Assembly: GCF_003412455.1 (NCBI RefSeq) | Contig: NZ_QTJU01000012.1 | Location: 98,113 to 162,112, forward strand | Length of the DNA: 64,000 nt | Source: Deminuibacter soli | GTDB lineage: Bacteria; Bacteroidota; Bacteroidia; Chitinophagales; Chitinophagaceae | Direction: 5' to 3' | Shown here: piece by piece, positions 34,351 to 43,168 of the stretch | Numbering within the stretch: position 1 is the stretch's first letter | How the letters are laid out: each line of letters opens with the position of its first letter | The notes under the pieces: generated by a model | Databases searched by the model: none | What the model was told of the DNA's origin: nothing | What the model saw: the letters and a program-made list of their open reading frames with translations, nothing else | Translations under genes and position numbers: made by a program

Positions 34351-35254
34351 TCTTATAATCGCCGTATTGCTGCTCACCACACAGGTGCAGGCACAGGAAC
34401 TGCAGGCAAGGGTAACCGTGCTGGCGCAGAAAGTGCCCACTTCGGTGAACAAGAACATCTTCAACACCCTGCAAACACAGCTCACCAATTTGCTCAACAG
34501 CCGCAAATGGACGAGCGACGAGTTTCAGCCGCAGGAGAAAATAACCTGCAATTTCCTGATCACCATCACCGATATGCCGCAAACGGATATTTACAAGGCC
34601 ACGCTTACCGTGCAGGCAGCGCGCCCTGTGTACAACAGCTCGTACCAAAGCCCTATCGTGAATTACCAGGATGCCGATTTTGCTTTTAAGTATGTGGAAT
34701 TTCAGCCGGTAGAATTTAATGAAAACAGGGTACAGGGCACAGATCCCATTGTGGGTAATCTTACCGCCACTATCGCGTACTACGCGTATATTATACTGGG
34801 CATTGACTATGATTCGTATGCATTAAAATCGGGCGTGCCCTTTTTTCAGCGTGCGCAGAACATTGTAAGCAATGCTCCGGAATCGCGCGATATCAGCGGA
34901 TGGAAAGCATTTGACGGCTTGCGCAACCGTTACTGGCTGGCCGAAAACTTCAACAACAACCGTTACAACCTGCTGCACGATGCCATTTATTCGCATTACA
35001 GGGGCGGATTAGATAGCATGTATGACAATGAAAACGCCGGCAGGAAAAATATACTGGAATCACTCAGCAGGCTGCAGAGCATCAACCAGGAAAATCCCAA
35101 TCTCATGATTATGCAGTTCCTGATGCAGGGCAAAACGCAGGAATATACCGGTGTGTTTAAGAAAGCGGCACCGCAGGATAAAGCATTGGCAGCAGAATTA
35201 CTTTCCCAGATAGATGTAGCCAATTCGGCTAAATACAAACAGGAACTACGATGA
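34334..35254 (+). CDS. porD: Type IX secretion system protein PorD (DUF4835)
   Basis: A 306-residue secreted protein, signal peptide MRLKYSLIIAVLLLTTQVQAQ, then the DUF4835 body (ELQARVTVLAQKVPTSVNKN; ITITDMPQTDIYKATLTVQA; VGNLTATIAYYAYIILGIDY; FDGLRNRYWLAENFNNNRYN). The family is annotated as PorD of the T9SS; its molecular role is poorly known. The start at 34334 lies within the end of coaBC; it overlaps the next gene by ATGA. Confidence 0.9.
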   Translation: MRLKYSLIIAVLLLTTQVQAQELQARVTVLAQKVPTSVNKNIFNTLQTQLTNLLNSRKWTSDEFQPQEKITCNFLITITDMPQTDIYKATLTVQAARPVYNSSYQSPIVNYQDADFAFKYVEFQPVEFNENRVQGTDPIVGNLTATIAYYAYIILGIDYDSYALKSGVPFFQRAQNIVSNAPESRDISGWKAFDGLRNRYWLAENFNNNRYNLLHDAIYSHYRGGLDSMYDNENAGRKNILESLSRLQSINQENPNLMIMQFLMQGKTQEYTGVFKKAAPQDKALAAELLSQIDVANSAKYKQELR

Positions 35255-35628
35255 AGAAACTGATGGTTTGCGCGGGCATGTGTTGTTTGCTGGCATGTAA
35301 AAGCAACAACAAACCAGGCAAGGATATTATTACGCCCGATTCAATGAAAGTGATTGTATGGGATTTGCTGCGTGCCGAACAGCTGGCATCGCTGAGAATG
35401 CAGAAAGACACGAATAAGATTAAGAAAGATACACACCTTGAATTATACCAGGATGTATTTACCATTCACCATACAACCAAAGAAGCTTTTTACAAAAGCT
35501 ATAATTTCTACCTCATGCATCCCAACATCAACAAGGTGTTGAACGATTCGCTGTCGAACATGGCAGAAAGAACGCGTATGCAGCAGTTTCAGCCCAAAAA
35601 GCTGGATACGAAAGCAGACGTGAAATAG
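35251..35628 (+). CDS. DUF4296 lipoprotein
   Basis: A 125-residue lipoprotein: MKKLMVCAGMCCLLACKSNN with lipobox LLAC (Cys16). The remainder is helical and charged (DSMKVIVWDLLRAEQLASLR; AFYKSYNFYLMHPNINKVL), the DUF4296 pattern. No known activity. It overlaps porD by 4 bp, a pairing seen widely in Bacteroidota, so a role in T9SS or envelope maintenance is reasonable but inferred. Confidence 0.82.
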   Translation: MKKLMVCAGMCCLLACKSNNKPGKDIITPDSMKVIVWDLLRAEQLASLRMQKDTNKIKKDTHLELYQDVFTIHHTTKEAFYKSYNFYLMHPNINKVLNDSLSNMAERTRMQQFQPKKLDTKADVK

Positions 35629-35653
35629 TCACAGTTAATTAAACGCTTGCTAT

Positions 35654-36355
35654 ATGAACAAAGTAGTCTCTGGTGCCACGGAGGCCATCCGGGATATACC
35701 CGACGGAGCCACACTGATGCTGGGTGGTTTCGGTTTATGCGGTATTCCTGAAAATACCATTGCTGCGCTGGTGCAGCGCAATATCACCGGCTTAACCTGT
35801 ATCTCCAACAATGCCGGTGTAGATGATTTTGGTTTGGGTTTGCTGCTTCAAAAGCGGCAGATTAAAAAGATGATCAGCAGTTATGTTGGCGAAAACGCCG
35901 AGTTTGAACGCCAGCTGCTGAGTGGTGAACTGGAAGTCGACCTGGTGCCACAAGGCACACTCGCCACCCGCATTCACATGCGCGCGCTGGGCATCCCCGC
36001 TTTTTTTACCCCCGCAGGTGTAGGTACCGAAGTTGCCGAAGGCAAGGAAGAACGTACGTTCAACGGTAAACGTTATTTGATGGAATATGCACTGCCTGCT
36101 GATTTTGCCATTGTAAAAGCCTGGAAGGGCGATACCATGGGCAATCTCGTTTTTCGCAAAGCCACCCGCAATTTTTCACAGGCCATGGCCAAGGCAGGCG
36201 ATATTACTATTGCAGAAGTAGAAGAACTGGTTGAGCCGGGCATGATTGATGCCGACGATATTCATGTACCCGGCGTGTATGTGCACCGCATTTTCCAGGG
36301 CAGCGGGTATGAAAAGCGCATCGAGAAAAAAACAGTGAAGCTGCGGGAATCGTGA
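35654..36355 (+). CDS. scoA: 3-oxoacid CoA-transferase subunit A
   Basis: With ScoB transfers CoA from succinyl-CoA to acetoacetate (ketone body/acetoacetate use). The 233-residue protein has the subunit A signature GATLMLGGFGLCGIPENTI, CISNNAGVDDFGLGLLL and FTPAGVGTEVAEGKEERTF. It lies 25 bp after the DUF4296 gene and 56 bp before scoB. Heptamer repeats begin inside its stop codon. Confidence 0.95.
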   Translation: MNKVVSGATEAIRDIPDGATLMLGGFGLCGIPENTIAALVQRNITGLTCISNNAGVDDFGLGLLLQKRQIKKMISSYVGENAEFERQLLSGELEVDLVPQGTLATRIHMRALGIPAFFTPAGVGTEVAEGKEERTFNGKRYLMEYALPADFAIVKAWKGDTMGNLVFRKATRNFSQAMAKAGDITIAEVEELVEPGMIDADDIHVPGVYVHRIFQGSGYEKRIEKKTVKLRES

Positions 36356-36410
36356 ATCGTCAGTCGTGAGTTTCCCCTCCAACAATCAAATCATCCAACC
36401 ATTCAACCAT
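36351..36410. repeat. Period-7 then period-8 repeat tract between scoA and scoB
   Basis: Heptamers CGTGAAT, CGTCAGT, CGTGAGT (36351-36371) overlap the scoA stop; this 21-bp word recurs exactly, inverted, at 59983-60003. Octamers CCAACAAT, CAAATCAT, CCAACCAT, TCAACCAT (36379-36410) end one base before the scoB ATG. Confidence 0.8.
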
Positions 36411-36411
36411 C

Positions 36412-37068
36412 ATGTCTTTAGATAAATACGGCATTGCAAAACGCATTGCACAGGAACTGCGGAACGGGATGTATGTGAATCTCGGCATCGGTATTCCTAC
36501 ACTGGTAGCGAATTATGTACCTGCGGGTATGACGGTAATTCTGCAAAGCGAAAACGGGATACTCGGTACCGGTCCGTACCCAGAGGAGGCTGCCATTGAC
36601 GCAGACCTAATCAACGCCGGCAAGGAAACAGTTACTGTATTGCCCGGCGGCGCTTTCTTCGACAGCGCAGAAAGTTTTGGAATGATACGCGCCGGCAAAA
36701 TTGATCTCACAGTACTTGGTGCCATGGAAGTAAGCGACCAGGGCGATATTGCCAACTGGAAAATACCCGGTAAAATGGTAAAAGGTATGGGCGGCGCCAT
36801 GGATCTTGTTGCCAGTGCGCGCAATATTATTGTGGCCATGCAGCACACCAATCCCAAAGGCGAAAGCAAACTGCTGCCGCAATGCACCTTGCCCTTAACC
36901 GGCATCGGCTGCGTAAAAAAGATAGTTACAGAACTGGCCGTGCTTGAAGTTACACCTGAAGGTTTTCTGCTGCTGGAACGCGCACCGGGCGTAAGCATTG
37001 ATGAAATTAAAAGCAAAACCGCAGGGCGGCTGGTTGTGTCCGGCGAGGTGCCGGAGATGAGAATATGA
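36412..37068 (+). CDS. scoB: 3-oxoacid CoA-transferase subunit B
   Basis: The 218-residue catalytic partner of ScoA. The Glu that forms the enzyme-CoA thioester is in [14 protein letters not shown]; other conserved stretches are [31 protein letters not shown], and [13 protein letters not shown]. The start lies one base after the octamer tract. An octamer tract also begins immediately after its stop. Confidence 0.95.
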   Translation: MSLDKYGIAKRIAQELRNGMYVNLGIGIPTLVANYVPAGMTVILQSENGILGTGPYPEEAAIDADLINAGKETVTVLPGGAFFDSAESFGMIRAGKIDLTVLGAMEVSDQGDIANWKIPGKMVKGMGGAMDLVASARNIIVAMQHTNPKGESKLLPQCTLPLTGIGCVKKIVTELAVLEVTPEGFLLLERAPGVSIDEIKSKTAGRLVVSGEVPEMRI

Positions 37069-37126
37069 TTGTTTAATAGTTGGATTGTTCAATGGTTTTT
37101 TCACTATTGCCTATTCACTATTCACC
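37069..37126. repeat. Period-8 then period-7 repeat tract after scoB
   Basis: Octamers TTGTTTAA, TAGTTGGA, TTGTTCAA, TGGTTTTT (37069-37100) begin at the base after the scoB stop. Heptamers CACTATT, GCCTATT, CACTATT follow (37102-37122). The 23-bp word 37104-37126 is the exact reverse complement of 11949-11971. Confidence 0.8.
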
Positions 37127-37166
37127 CGGGCGCTGCATAGCAACGCTGAATTGTTATCTTCGTGAT

Positions 37167-38666
37167 ATGCTCACACAACAATCTACCAACGATTTATACA
37201 ACGACTTCTGCGAGCGTATGCGCCGCGTAGCGGATATAAAATACGCTGCTGCCGTGCTGCAGTGGGACCAGGAAACCTATATGCCCGCACAGGGAGCAGA
37301 CGGGCGTGCACGCCAGCTGGCAACGCTGAGTGAAATAGCGCATGCGCACAGCACCGATGCGCAGCTGGTGAACCTGGTAAAAGAACTGCAGGGCAGGGGC
37401 GACCTCGATGCAAAGCAGCAACGCAATGTTGCCTTGACTGCAGAGGATATTGAAAAGCAGCAGAAATTCAGCAACGCATTTGTACGCCAGCTGTCAGAGG
37501 CCGTTTCCAAAGCATTCAATGCATGGATCGCTGCGCGCAGGGAAAACAGCTTTAGTCATTTCAGCGGTGCGCTGGGCGAACTGGTGGTACTGAAAAAACA
37601 GGAGGCCGATTTGCTGGGTTATGAAGCACACCCTTACAATGCGCTGGTAAAAGATTATGAAAAATCGATGGATGTAGGCAAGCTCGATGCTGTGTTTACC
37701 GCCATTACCGGGCCGCTGCAGCAGATAATGGCACAGATAGCGCAACAGCCGCAGCCTGATGAAAGTTTCCTGCACCGTTTTTATCCCAAACAAAAGCAGT
37801 GGGACTGGGGCATGTACCTGGTAAAAGAACTGGGCTTTGATTTGCAGAGCGGTCGCCAGGATATATCTGAACATCCGTTCACCACCAATTTCAGCGCAAA
37901 AGATGTACGCATCACCACCCGTATTGATGAGCAGGATTTTGCCAATATGACCTGGAGCTGTATTCACGAAGCGGGCCATGCCCTGTACGAACAGGGATTG
38001 CCTGATGCGGATTACGGCCTGCCATCCGGAGAATATGCTTCGCTGAGCATTCATGAATCGCAAAGCAGGTTATGGGAAAACAGCGTGGGCCGTGGCATTG
38101 ATTTCTGGCAGCACTATTACCCGGTGTTGCAGGGCTATTTCCCGGAAGCCCTCGCCGGTATTGAACTGCCACATTTTTACAAAGCCATCAACAAAGTAAA
38201 ACCATCGCTGATACGCACGGAAGCAGATGAAATCACCTATCATTTTCACGTAAAAGTGCGTTACCAGCTGGAGAAAGAACTGATTGGCGGTGAAGTGGCC
38301 GTGCAGGACATCCCTGCCCGCTGGAACCAGCTTTACCACGACAACCTGGGCGTAACAGTGCCCGATGATAAAAACGGCTGTTTGCAGGATGTGCACTGGA
38401 GCCATGGCAGTTTTGGTTATTTTCCCACCTACAGCCTCGGCAGTTTTTATGCAAGCCAGTTTTGGGCCAAGGCCAATGAGCAGTTACCGCAATTGAAAGA
38501 ACAATTGCGCAGCGGCAACAGCCAACCTTTGCTGCAGTGGTTGCGTAAACATATACATGCAGAAGGCCGTTTGCTGGAAAGTGAAGACCTGTGCCGCAAA
38601 GTAACCGGCGAACCATTAAATATTAACTACTTTATTACGTACCTTAAGAGCAAATACACGCCATAA
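37167..38666 (+). CDS. M32-family metallocarboxypeptidase
   Basis: Cytosolic zinc carboxypeptidase (carboxypeptidase Taq type), 499 residues. The zinc motif HEAGH is at residues 267-271 (CIHEAGHALYEQG). LQWDQETYMPAQGADGRA near the N-terminus, DVRITTRIDEQDF and SLSIHESQSRLWEN are M32 signatures. The ATG at 37167 is chosen because homologous sequence begins near it and a TATCTTCG (one base off the -7 box, 37155-37162) lies 4 nt before; the frame upstream is repeat. Confidence 0.93.
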   Translation: MLTQQSTNDLYNDFCERMRRVADIKYAAAVLQWDQETYMPAQGADGRARQLATLSEIAHAHSTDAQLVNLVKELQGRGDLDAKQQRNVALTAEDIEKQQKFSNAFVRQLSEAVSKAFNAWIAARRENSFSHFSGALGELVVLKKQEADLLGYEAHPYNALVKDYEKSMDVGKLDAVFTAITGPLQQIMAQIAQQPQPDESFLHRFYPKQKQWDWGMYLVKELGFDLQSGRQDISEHPFTTNFSAKDVRITTRIDEQDFANMTWSCIHEAGHALYEQGLPDADYGLPSGEYASLSIHESQSRLWENSVGRGIDFWQHYYPVLQGYFPEALAGIELPHFYKAINKVKPSLIRTEADEITYHFHVKVRYQLEKELIGGEVAVQDIPARWNQLYHDNLGVTVPDDKNGCLQDVHWSHGSFGYFPTYSLGSFYASQFWAKANEQLPQLKEQLRSGNSQPLLQWLRKHIHAEGRLLESEDLCRKVTGEPLNINYFITYLKSKYTP

Positions 38667-38670
38667 TCAA

Positions 38671-38678
38671 TAGTTTTG
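38671..38678 (+). promoter_or_regulatory. Bacteroidota -7 box (TAGTTTTG) for the peroxiredoxin gene
   Basis: Exact TAnnTTTG, 23 nt before the ATG at 38702 and just after the M32 stop. Confidence 0.6.
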
Positions 38679-38701
38679 GCGAAATAAAAACAGTATCCGA
38701 T

Positions 38702-39175
38702 ATGCAAATTGAAGCAGGACAAAAAGCACCGGTGTTCGAATTATTTGATACCGAAAAAAACAAGGTATCGCTGTTAGATCAAAAAGGTAAAAATGTGGTA
38801 TTGCTGTTTTTTCCGCTGGCATTTACCAGTGTGTGTACAGCTGAATTGTGCAGTGTAAGAGACAACATTACCGCCTACAATAATGCCAATGCGCAGGTTT
38901 TCGGTATTTCTGTAGATTCGGTTTTTACCCTTGATAAATTTAAAAAAGAGCAGCAGCTGAATTTTCCCCTGCTGAGCGATTTTAATAAACAGGCCTCCAA
39001 ATCATATAACGTATTGTACGATATATTCCCGGCGCTGGAAATGCAAGGCGTAAGTAAAAGAGCCGCTTTTGTAATTGATAAGGAAGGTATTGTACGTTAC
39101 GCGGAAGTATGTGCCACACCTGGCGAACAGCCTGATTTTGATGCTATCCGTCAAACATTGGCCACGCTGAACTAG
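38702..39175 (+). CDS. Peroxiredoxin (AhpE/BCP-like)
   Basis: A 157-residue thiol peroxidase. The AhpC/TSA fold has the peroxidatic Cys in PLAFTSVCTAELC (Pro-x3-Thr-x2-Cys spacing) with a second Cys five residues on that could resolve, and the Arg in KRAAFVIDKEG. Reduces hydrogen peroxide or organic peroxides in the cytoplasm. Own promoter; a GC-rich hairpin follows. Confidence 0.9.
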   Translation: MQIEAGQKAPVFELFDTEKNKVSLLDQKGKNVVLLFFPLAFTSVCTAELCSVRDNITAYNNANAQVFGISVDSVFTLDKFKKEQQLNFPLLSDFNKQASKSYNVLYDIFPALEMQGVSKRAAFVIDKEGIVRYAEVCATPGEQPDFDAIRQTLATLN

Positions 39176-39184
39176 TTAAATTTG

Positions 39185-39217
39185 TCCGTACCGGCAGCTT
39201 TGGCAGGCCGGTACGGA
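39185..39217 (+). terminator. Hairpin after the peroxiredoxin gene
   Basis: Perfect 11-bp stem TCCGTACCGGC (39185-39195) and GCCGGTACGGA (39207-39217). No T-tract follows, so it may be an RNA-stabilising hairpin rather than an intrinsic terminator. Confidence 0.5.
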
Positions 39218-39354
39218 TCAATGAATAAGGTGAATAATAAAAGCTGCCTTTAAAACGGCGCTTTTGCGCATGGTTTTCGCTATATTAGCATAGTACGTGC
39301 GATGCACTGTTGTGCAGGGATATTTACGGGTATCTTGTATGATAAAAAAAATGA

Positions 39355-39744
39355 ATGGTTAGATTTTTACACAAACAATTTTACTGGAACACGAGGCGGC
39401 TGATCACAGGTATTTTCGTGGCTGCACTGGTTTGCCTGGCGTCCTCGTTCCATTCCCCGGAAGCAAATGCTGCCGGCGATGAATTGTTTTATGATGTGAA
39501 GATCGTTAAATACTATCCCAACCCTGCTACCGCCTTTATCAACTTTGAATTTCCGCAAGACATCGATAAATCCTACACACTTCTCATCTTCAGCTTTGTA
39601 GGCAAGAAAATCACTGAAATGCCTGTTGACAACAGCAAAATTATCGTGAACCTCAACGATTATTTCCGCGGCATCTATGTCTTCCAGCTGAAAGACCGCA
39701 CCGGCCGTGTTATTGAAACCGGCAAATTCCAGGTCATCAAGTAA
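39355..39744 (+). CDS. Small secreted protein consisting of a stand-alone T9SS type A sorting domain
   Basis: A 129-residue protein with an N-terminal hydrophobic signal segment (LITGIFVAALVCLASSFHS, cleavage perhaps after ANAA). The rest, about 85 residues, is a Por-secretion-tail domain: VKYYPNPATAFINFEF at its start (the YPNP motif), YTLLIFSFVGKKI in the middle, and the terminal GIYVFQLKDRTGRVIETGKF ending VIK. Normally this domain is the C-terminal export tag of a large cargo; here there is no cargo. It may be a minimal surface protein or a T9SS accessory. Monocistronic and convergent with the methyltransferase gene. Confidence 0.85.
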   Translation: MVRFLHKQFYWNTRRLITGIFVAALVCLASSFHSPEANAAGDELFYDVKIVKYYPNPATAFINFEFPQDIDKSYTLLIFSFVGKKITEMPVDNSKIIVNLNDYFRGIYVFQLKDRTGRVIETGKFQVIK

Positions 39745-39751
39745 TTCATAG

Positions 39752-39901
39752 ATGGTTTAATGGCTCTATTGTTTCATTGTTAATATGTCTGTGCAACAAA
39801 AAACACGCAAAGTTGCCGGATACATTCGCTGTATGCGAAGCCCAACCTCTTTGCGTGTTTAATCAATAGCCATTCAACCATTTAACAATCCAACCATCTA
39901 A
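39752..39901. repeat. Inverted octamer tracts flanking a long hairpin between convergent genes
   Basis: Octamers ATGGTTTA, ATGGCTCT, ATTGTTTC, ATTGTTAA (39752-39783) and CCATTCAA, CCATTTAA, CAATCCAA, CCATCTAA (39870-39901) flank AAACACGCAAAG (39801-39812) paired with CTTTGCGTGTTT (39849-39860). The 36-nt loop holds an inner TTCGC/GCGAA hairpin. The central hairpin is the probable bidirectional terminator. A second imperfect palindrome, TAACCGATGCC/GGCATTGGTTA, overlaps the methyltransferase stop (39899-39923). Confidence 0.75.
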
Positions 39902-39920
39902 CCGATGCCTCCGGCATTGG

Positions 39921-41096
39921 TTAACGATCCGTGACTTCCACGATCAGGAATTTCAGGTAATTCGTGTTTTCCATGCCCCAGATAATCGGGTGATCGCTGG
40001 CCTGGGCCTGGAAGGTTACCTGGCGTATGCGCTTGCGTGCATCTTTGGCGGCCATATCAATGGTTTGCAGGAATAATTCAGGATGAACCAGGTTGGTACA
40101 GCTGCTGGTAACAAGGAAACCGCCGTTTTTCACGAGTTTCATACCACGCAGGTTAATTTCCTTGTAACCGGTAATTGCTTTCTGGATGTTTTCCCTGCTT
40201 TTGGTAAAGGCAGGCGGGTCGAGCATAACCACATCGTACTGGCGGCCGTCTTTGGCCCATTGTTTCAGCACATCGAAGGCGTTCACTGCTTCAAAACGGG
40301 CAATTTTGTCGAGACCGTTCAGCTGGGCATTGCGGGTAGCCTGTGCCACGGCATTGGCGCTGATATCCAGTCCCAATACAGATTTGGCGCCGTAATGAGC
40401 AGCATGCAGTTCAAACGTACCGGTATAGGTGAAGGCGCCCAATACATCGGCACCTTTTACAATATGCTGAATGGCGCGGCGGTTATCCTGCTGATCGAGG
40501 AAGTAACCGGTTTTCTGGCCATTTTCAATATCTACATAAAATTGCAGCCCGTTTTCCCGGATAGTGATTTCAGTAGGGAACGGGGCTGACAAAAAGCCCT
40601 TTTGCTGTGGCAGGCCTTCGAGTTCGCGTACAGGAACGTCATTACGTTCGTAAATGCCCCTGGGTTTGAATATTTTTTCCAGTGCCTGCACAATGGCAGG
40701 TTTCCACTGGTCTATCCCGAGTGCAAGTGTTTGAATAACAAAGTAATCATTGAATTTATCGATAATCAGGGCCGGCATGCCGTCTGCCTCGCCGAAAATA
40801 AGACGGCAGTTTTCGGTATAACCTATTTTCTGGCGGTAATTCCAGGCATCGAGCAGGCGGTTGTAGAAGAACTGCTCGTTGATATCTTCTTTTTTACGGG
40901 TAAGTAAGCGTACGAGTATCTGCGATTTAGGATTAATGTAACCGCGGCCTGCAAATTTTTCATCTGCATAAAATACGTCCACTATTTCCCCGGGTGTAAC
41001 TTCCCCGGAAATTTTATCTACTTCGTTGGCGAAAATCCATGGGTGCCCGTTGGCTATCCTGGGGGCTATTTTTTTCTTCAGTATCACCTTGATCAT
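39921..41096 (-). CDS. Class I SAM-dependent rRNA methyltransferase, RlmI/RlmK-like with PUA domain
   Basis: A 391-residue RNA methyltransferase, probably acting on 23S rRNA cytosine. The N-terminal PUA domain begins IKVILKKKIAPRIANGHPWI; an EEHEC-like linker follows; the Rossmann methyltransferase has VLGAFTYTGTFELHAAHYGA (SAM loop), LGLDISANAV, YDVVMLDPPAFTKS (motif IV) and SSCTNLV, where RlmI-type enzymes usually have SCS. The start at 41096 is backed by the conserved PUA sequence. Exact modification site cannot be assigned. Confidence 0.88.
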   Translation of the reverse strand: MIKVILKKKIAPRIANGHPWIFANEVDKISGEVTPGEIVDVFYADEKFAGRGYINPKSQILVRLLTRKKEDINEQFFYNRLLDAWNYRQKIGYTENCRLIFGEADGMPALIIDKFNDYFVIQTLALGIDQWKPAIVQALEKIFKPRGIYERNDVPVRELEGLPQQKGFLSAPFPTEITIRENGLQFYVDIENGQKTGYFLDQQDNRRAIQHIVKGADVLGAFTYTGTFELHAAHYGAKSVLGLDISANAVAQATRNAQLNGLDKIARFEAVNAFDVLKQWAKDGRQYDVVMLDPPAFTKSRENIQKAITGYKEINLRGMKLVKNGGFLVTSSCTNLVHPELFLQTIDMAAKDARKRIRQVTFQAQASDHPIIWGMENTNYLKFLIVEVTDR

Positions 41097-41100
41097 CCGG

Positions 41101-41108
41101 CAAAGGTA
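41101..41108 (-). promoter_or_regulatory. Bacteroidota -7 box (TACCTTTG) for the methyltransferase gene
   Basis: Reads CAAAGGTA on the plus strand. It ends only 4 nt before the ATG, so transcription would begin at or near the start codon (leaderless mRNA) if this box is used. Confidence 0.5.
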
Positions 41109-41185
41109 TTATCTCCTGCCAATTTTTCCCATTATCTTGCGTTGGCAAAAATTTTGACCAGTATAGGGCTAATACAAATTCAACT

Positions 41186-41731
41186 ATGGACGAGAAAGAA
41201 TTGCAGCAAAATCAGGAAACAGCTGTTGAAAATGCAGGTAGTGACAATCAAACTGCCGAAAATGCAGCTGCCACACCTACAAATGAGACAGACCAGCTGA
41301 AAGCTCAGTTGGAGGAACAAAAAGACAAATACCTGCGCCTGATGGCTGAATTTGACAATTTCAGGAGAAGAACTGCCAAAGAGCGCCTGGAATTGACGCA
41401 GACCGCAGGTAAAGAAGTAATTGTTTCCCTGTTGGATGTGCTGGATGATTGTGACCGTGCCGAAAAACAGCTGCAGACCGCAACTGATGTGGCACAGATA
41501 AAAGAAGGGGTACAGCTGGTATTCAATAAATTACGCAGCACCCTGCAACAAAAAGGGGTGAAAGTGATGGAAAGTGTAAATACCGATTTTGACGTGGAAA
41601 AACACGAGGCCATTACCGAAATACCTGCCCCTGCTGAAGCATTGAAAGGCAAAGTACTGGATGAAGTAACGAAAGGCTATTACCTGAACGATAAAATTAT
41701 TCGCTTCGCCAAAGTGGTGGTTGGCAAGTAA
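41186..41731 (+). CDS. grpE: Nucleotide exchange factor GrpE
   Basis: Releases ADP from DnaK. The 181-residue protein has an acidic Gln/Asn-rich N-terminus, a long coiled coil (LKAQLEEQKDKYLRLMAEFDNFRRRTAKER) and the C-terminal beta domain with VKVMESVNTDFDVEKHEAI, DEVTKGYYLNDKIIRFAKVVV. The pattern EFDNFRRR and the ending are standard. It precedes dnaJ by 76 bp, forming a chaperone operon; dnaK is not in the window. Confidence 0.96.
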   Translation: MDEKELQQNQETAVENAGSDNQTAENAAATPTNETDQLKAQLEEQKDKYLRLMAEFDNFRRRTAKERLELTQTAGKEVIVSLLDVLDDCDRAEKQLQTATDVAQIKEGVQLVFNKLRSTLQQKGVKVMESVNTDFDVEKHEAITEIPAPAEALKGKVLDEVTKGYYLNDKIIRFAKVVVGK

Positions 41732-41807
41732 CTGTATTACCTGCATTGCGTTGTGCCGGAGCAAACGCGGTGTATTTTAATTGCCCCGGCAAAAAGCTGA
41801 CTATCAG

Positions 41808-42980
41808 ATGTCGAACAAAAGAGATTTTTATGAAATCCTTGGCATAGGCAAATCTGCTTCTGCAGATGAGATCAAGAAAGCCTATCGCAAGGTGGCCATG
41901 CAATACCACCCTGACCGTAACCCTGGCGACAAACCGGCAGAGGAGAAGTTTAAGGAAGCTGCCGAGGCATACGAAGTATTGAGTGATGCAGACAAACGTG
42001 CAAAGTACGACCGTTTTGGCCATGCTGCTTTTGCCCCGGGAACCGGTGGCGGCGGTGGTTATGGCGGCAGCATGGACGACATTTTCAGCCAGTTCGGTGA
42101 TATTTTCGGAGACGACCTGTTTGGCAGTTTCTTTGGTGGCGGCGGTGGCCGTGGCCGGGGTGGCGCAGGCGGCGGTCGCTCAAGAGGTGTGCGTGGCACC
42201 AACCTGCGGGTTAAAATAAAGCTGAACTACGAAGAAATGGCCAAAGGTGTTACCAAGAACATCAAGGTTAAAAAATATGTGCCCTGCGGCACCTGCTCCG
42301 GTTCAGGCGCAAAAGACAAAAACAGTGTGCAAACCTGTACCACCTGTGGCGGTAACGGCCAGGTGCGTAAAGTGACCAATACTTTTCTTGGCCAGATGCA
42401 AACCGTAACAACCTGTCCTACCTGTAATGGTGAAGGGGTTACCATCAGCGCCAAATGCGGTACCTGTAAAGGGGAAGGCCGTGTATATGGTGAAGAAATG
42501 GTGAGCATTGACATACCTGCCGGTGTTTCTGAAGGCATGCAGTTGAGCCTTAGCGGCAAAGGCAATGCCGGTGAACGTGGCGGCATGCCGGGCGACCTGA
42601 TTATCCTGATTGAAGAAGAAGCACACAAAGACCTGCAGCGCGACGGGCTGAATGTGGCATATGAATTACATATCTCCTTCTCCGATGCTGTTTTTGGTAC
42701 GCAGGTTGAAGTACCTACCATTGATGGCAGGGCGAAAATCAAGATCCCGGCCGGTACGCAGAGTGGTAAAATATTCCGCCTGAAAGGCAAGGGATTCCCG
42801 GAAGTACAGGGCTACTCACGCGGTGACCAGCTGATACAGGTGAATGTGTGGACGCCGCAGCATGTAAGTACTGAAGAGAAAGCCATGCTGGACAAAATGG
42901 CGCAGAGCCCGAACTTTCAGCCACAGCCGGGTAAAAGCGAGAAAAGCTTTTTCGACAAGGTGAAAGAGGTATTCAGTTAA
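41808..42980 (+). CDS. dnaJ: Chaperone protein DnaJ
   Basis: Hsp40 that stimulates DnaK ATPase. The 390-residue protein has a J domain ([29 protein letters not shown] with the HPD), a Gly/Phe-rich linker ([20 protein letters not shown] and a long [16 protein letters not shown]), four zinc motifs ([32 protein letters not shown]) and the substrate-binding C-terminal domains. ATG 41808 begins [11 protein letters not shown]; an upstream in-frame extension is not conserved. Confidence 0.97.
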   Translation: MSNKRDFYEILGIGKSASADEIKKAYRKVAMQYHPDRNPGDKPAEEKFKEAAEAYEVLSDADKRAKYDRFGHAAFAPGTGGGGGYGGSMDDIFSQFGDIFGDDLFGSFFGGGGGRGRGGAGGGRSRGVRGTNLRVKIKLNYEEMAKGVTKNIKVKKYVPCGTCSGSGAKDKNSVQTCTTCGGNGQVRKVTNTFLGQMQTVTTCPTCNGEGVTISAKCGTCKGEGRVYGEEMVSIDIPAGVSEGMQLSLSGKGNAGERGGMPGDLIILIEEEAHKDLQRDGLNVAYELHISFSDAVFGTQVEVPTIDGRAKIKIPAGTQSGKIFRLKGKGFPEVQGYSRGDQLIQVNVWTPQHVSTEEKAMLDKMAQSPNFQPQPGKSEKSFFDKVKEVFS

Positions 42981-43010
42981 TCGATATAAGCGATTTTCTT
43001 CATAAAGTGA

Positions 43011-43043
43011 GGCCGGTGAACAGGGATGTTTACCGGCCTTTTT
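43011..43043 (+). terminator. Terminator of grpE-dnaJ
   Basis: GGCCGGTGAAC (43011-43021) with GTTTACCGGCC (43028-43038), one G-T pair, loop of 6, then TTTTT. Confidence 0.88.
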
Positions 43044-43092
43044 AATTTGTGTAAATTTGAAAATGGAATACAGGGCAGAGACTTATTCCCCA

Positions 43093-43134
43093 TTGCGCCC
43101 TTGCTTCTTTGCGGACTTTGCGTGAAAGACTTCG
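43093..43134. repeat. Short degenerate TTGCG-type repeat between dnaJ and the vWA gene
   Basis: TTGCGCCC, TTGCTTCT, TTGCGGAC in steps of eight from 43093, then TTTGCGTG shifted by one base and a reversed echo AAAGACTTCGCG. No gene in this 125-bp spacer. Confidence 0.5.
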
Positions 43135-43168
43135 CGCTTAGCTCATCCCGATTGTTGATTCACATCCT

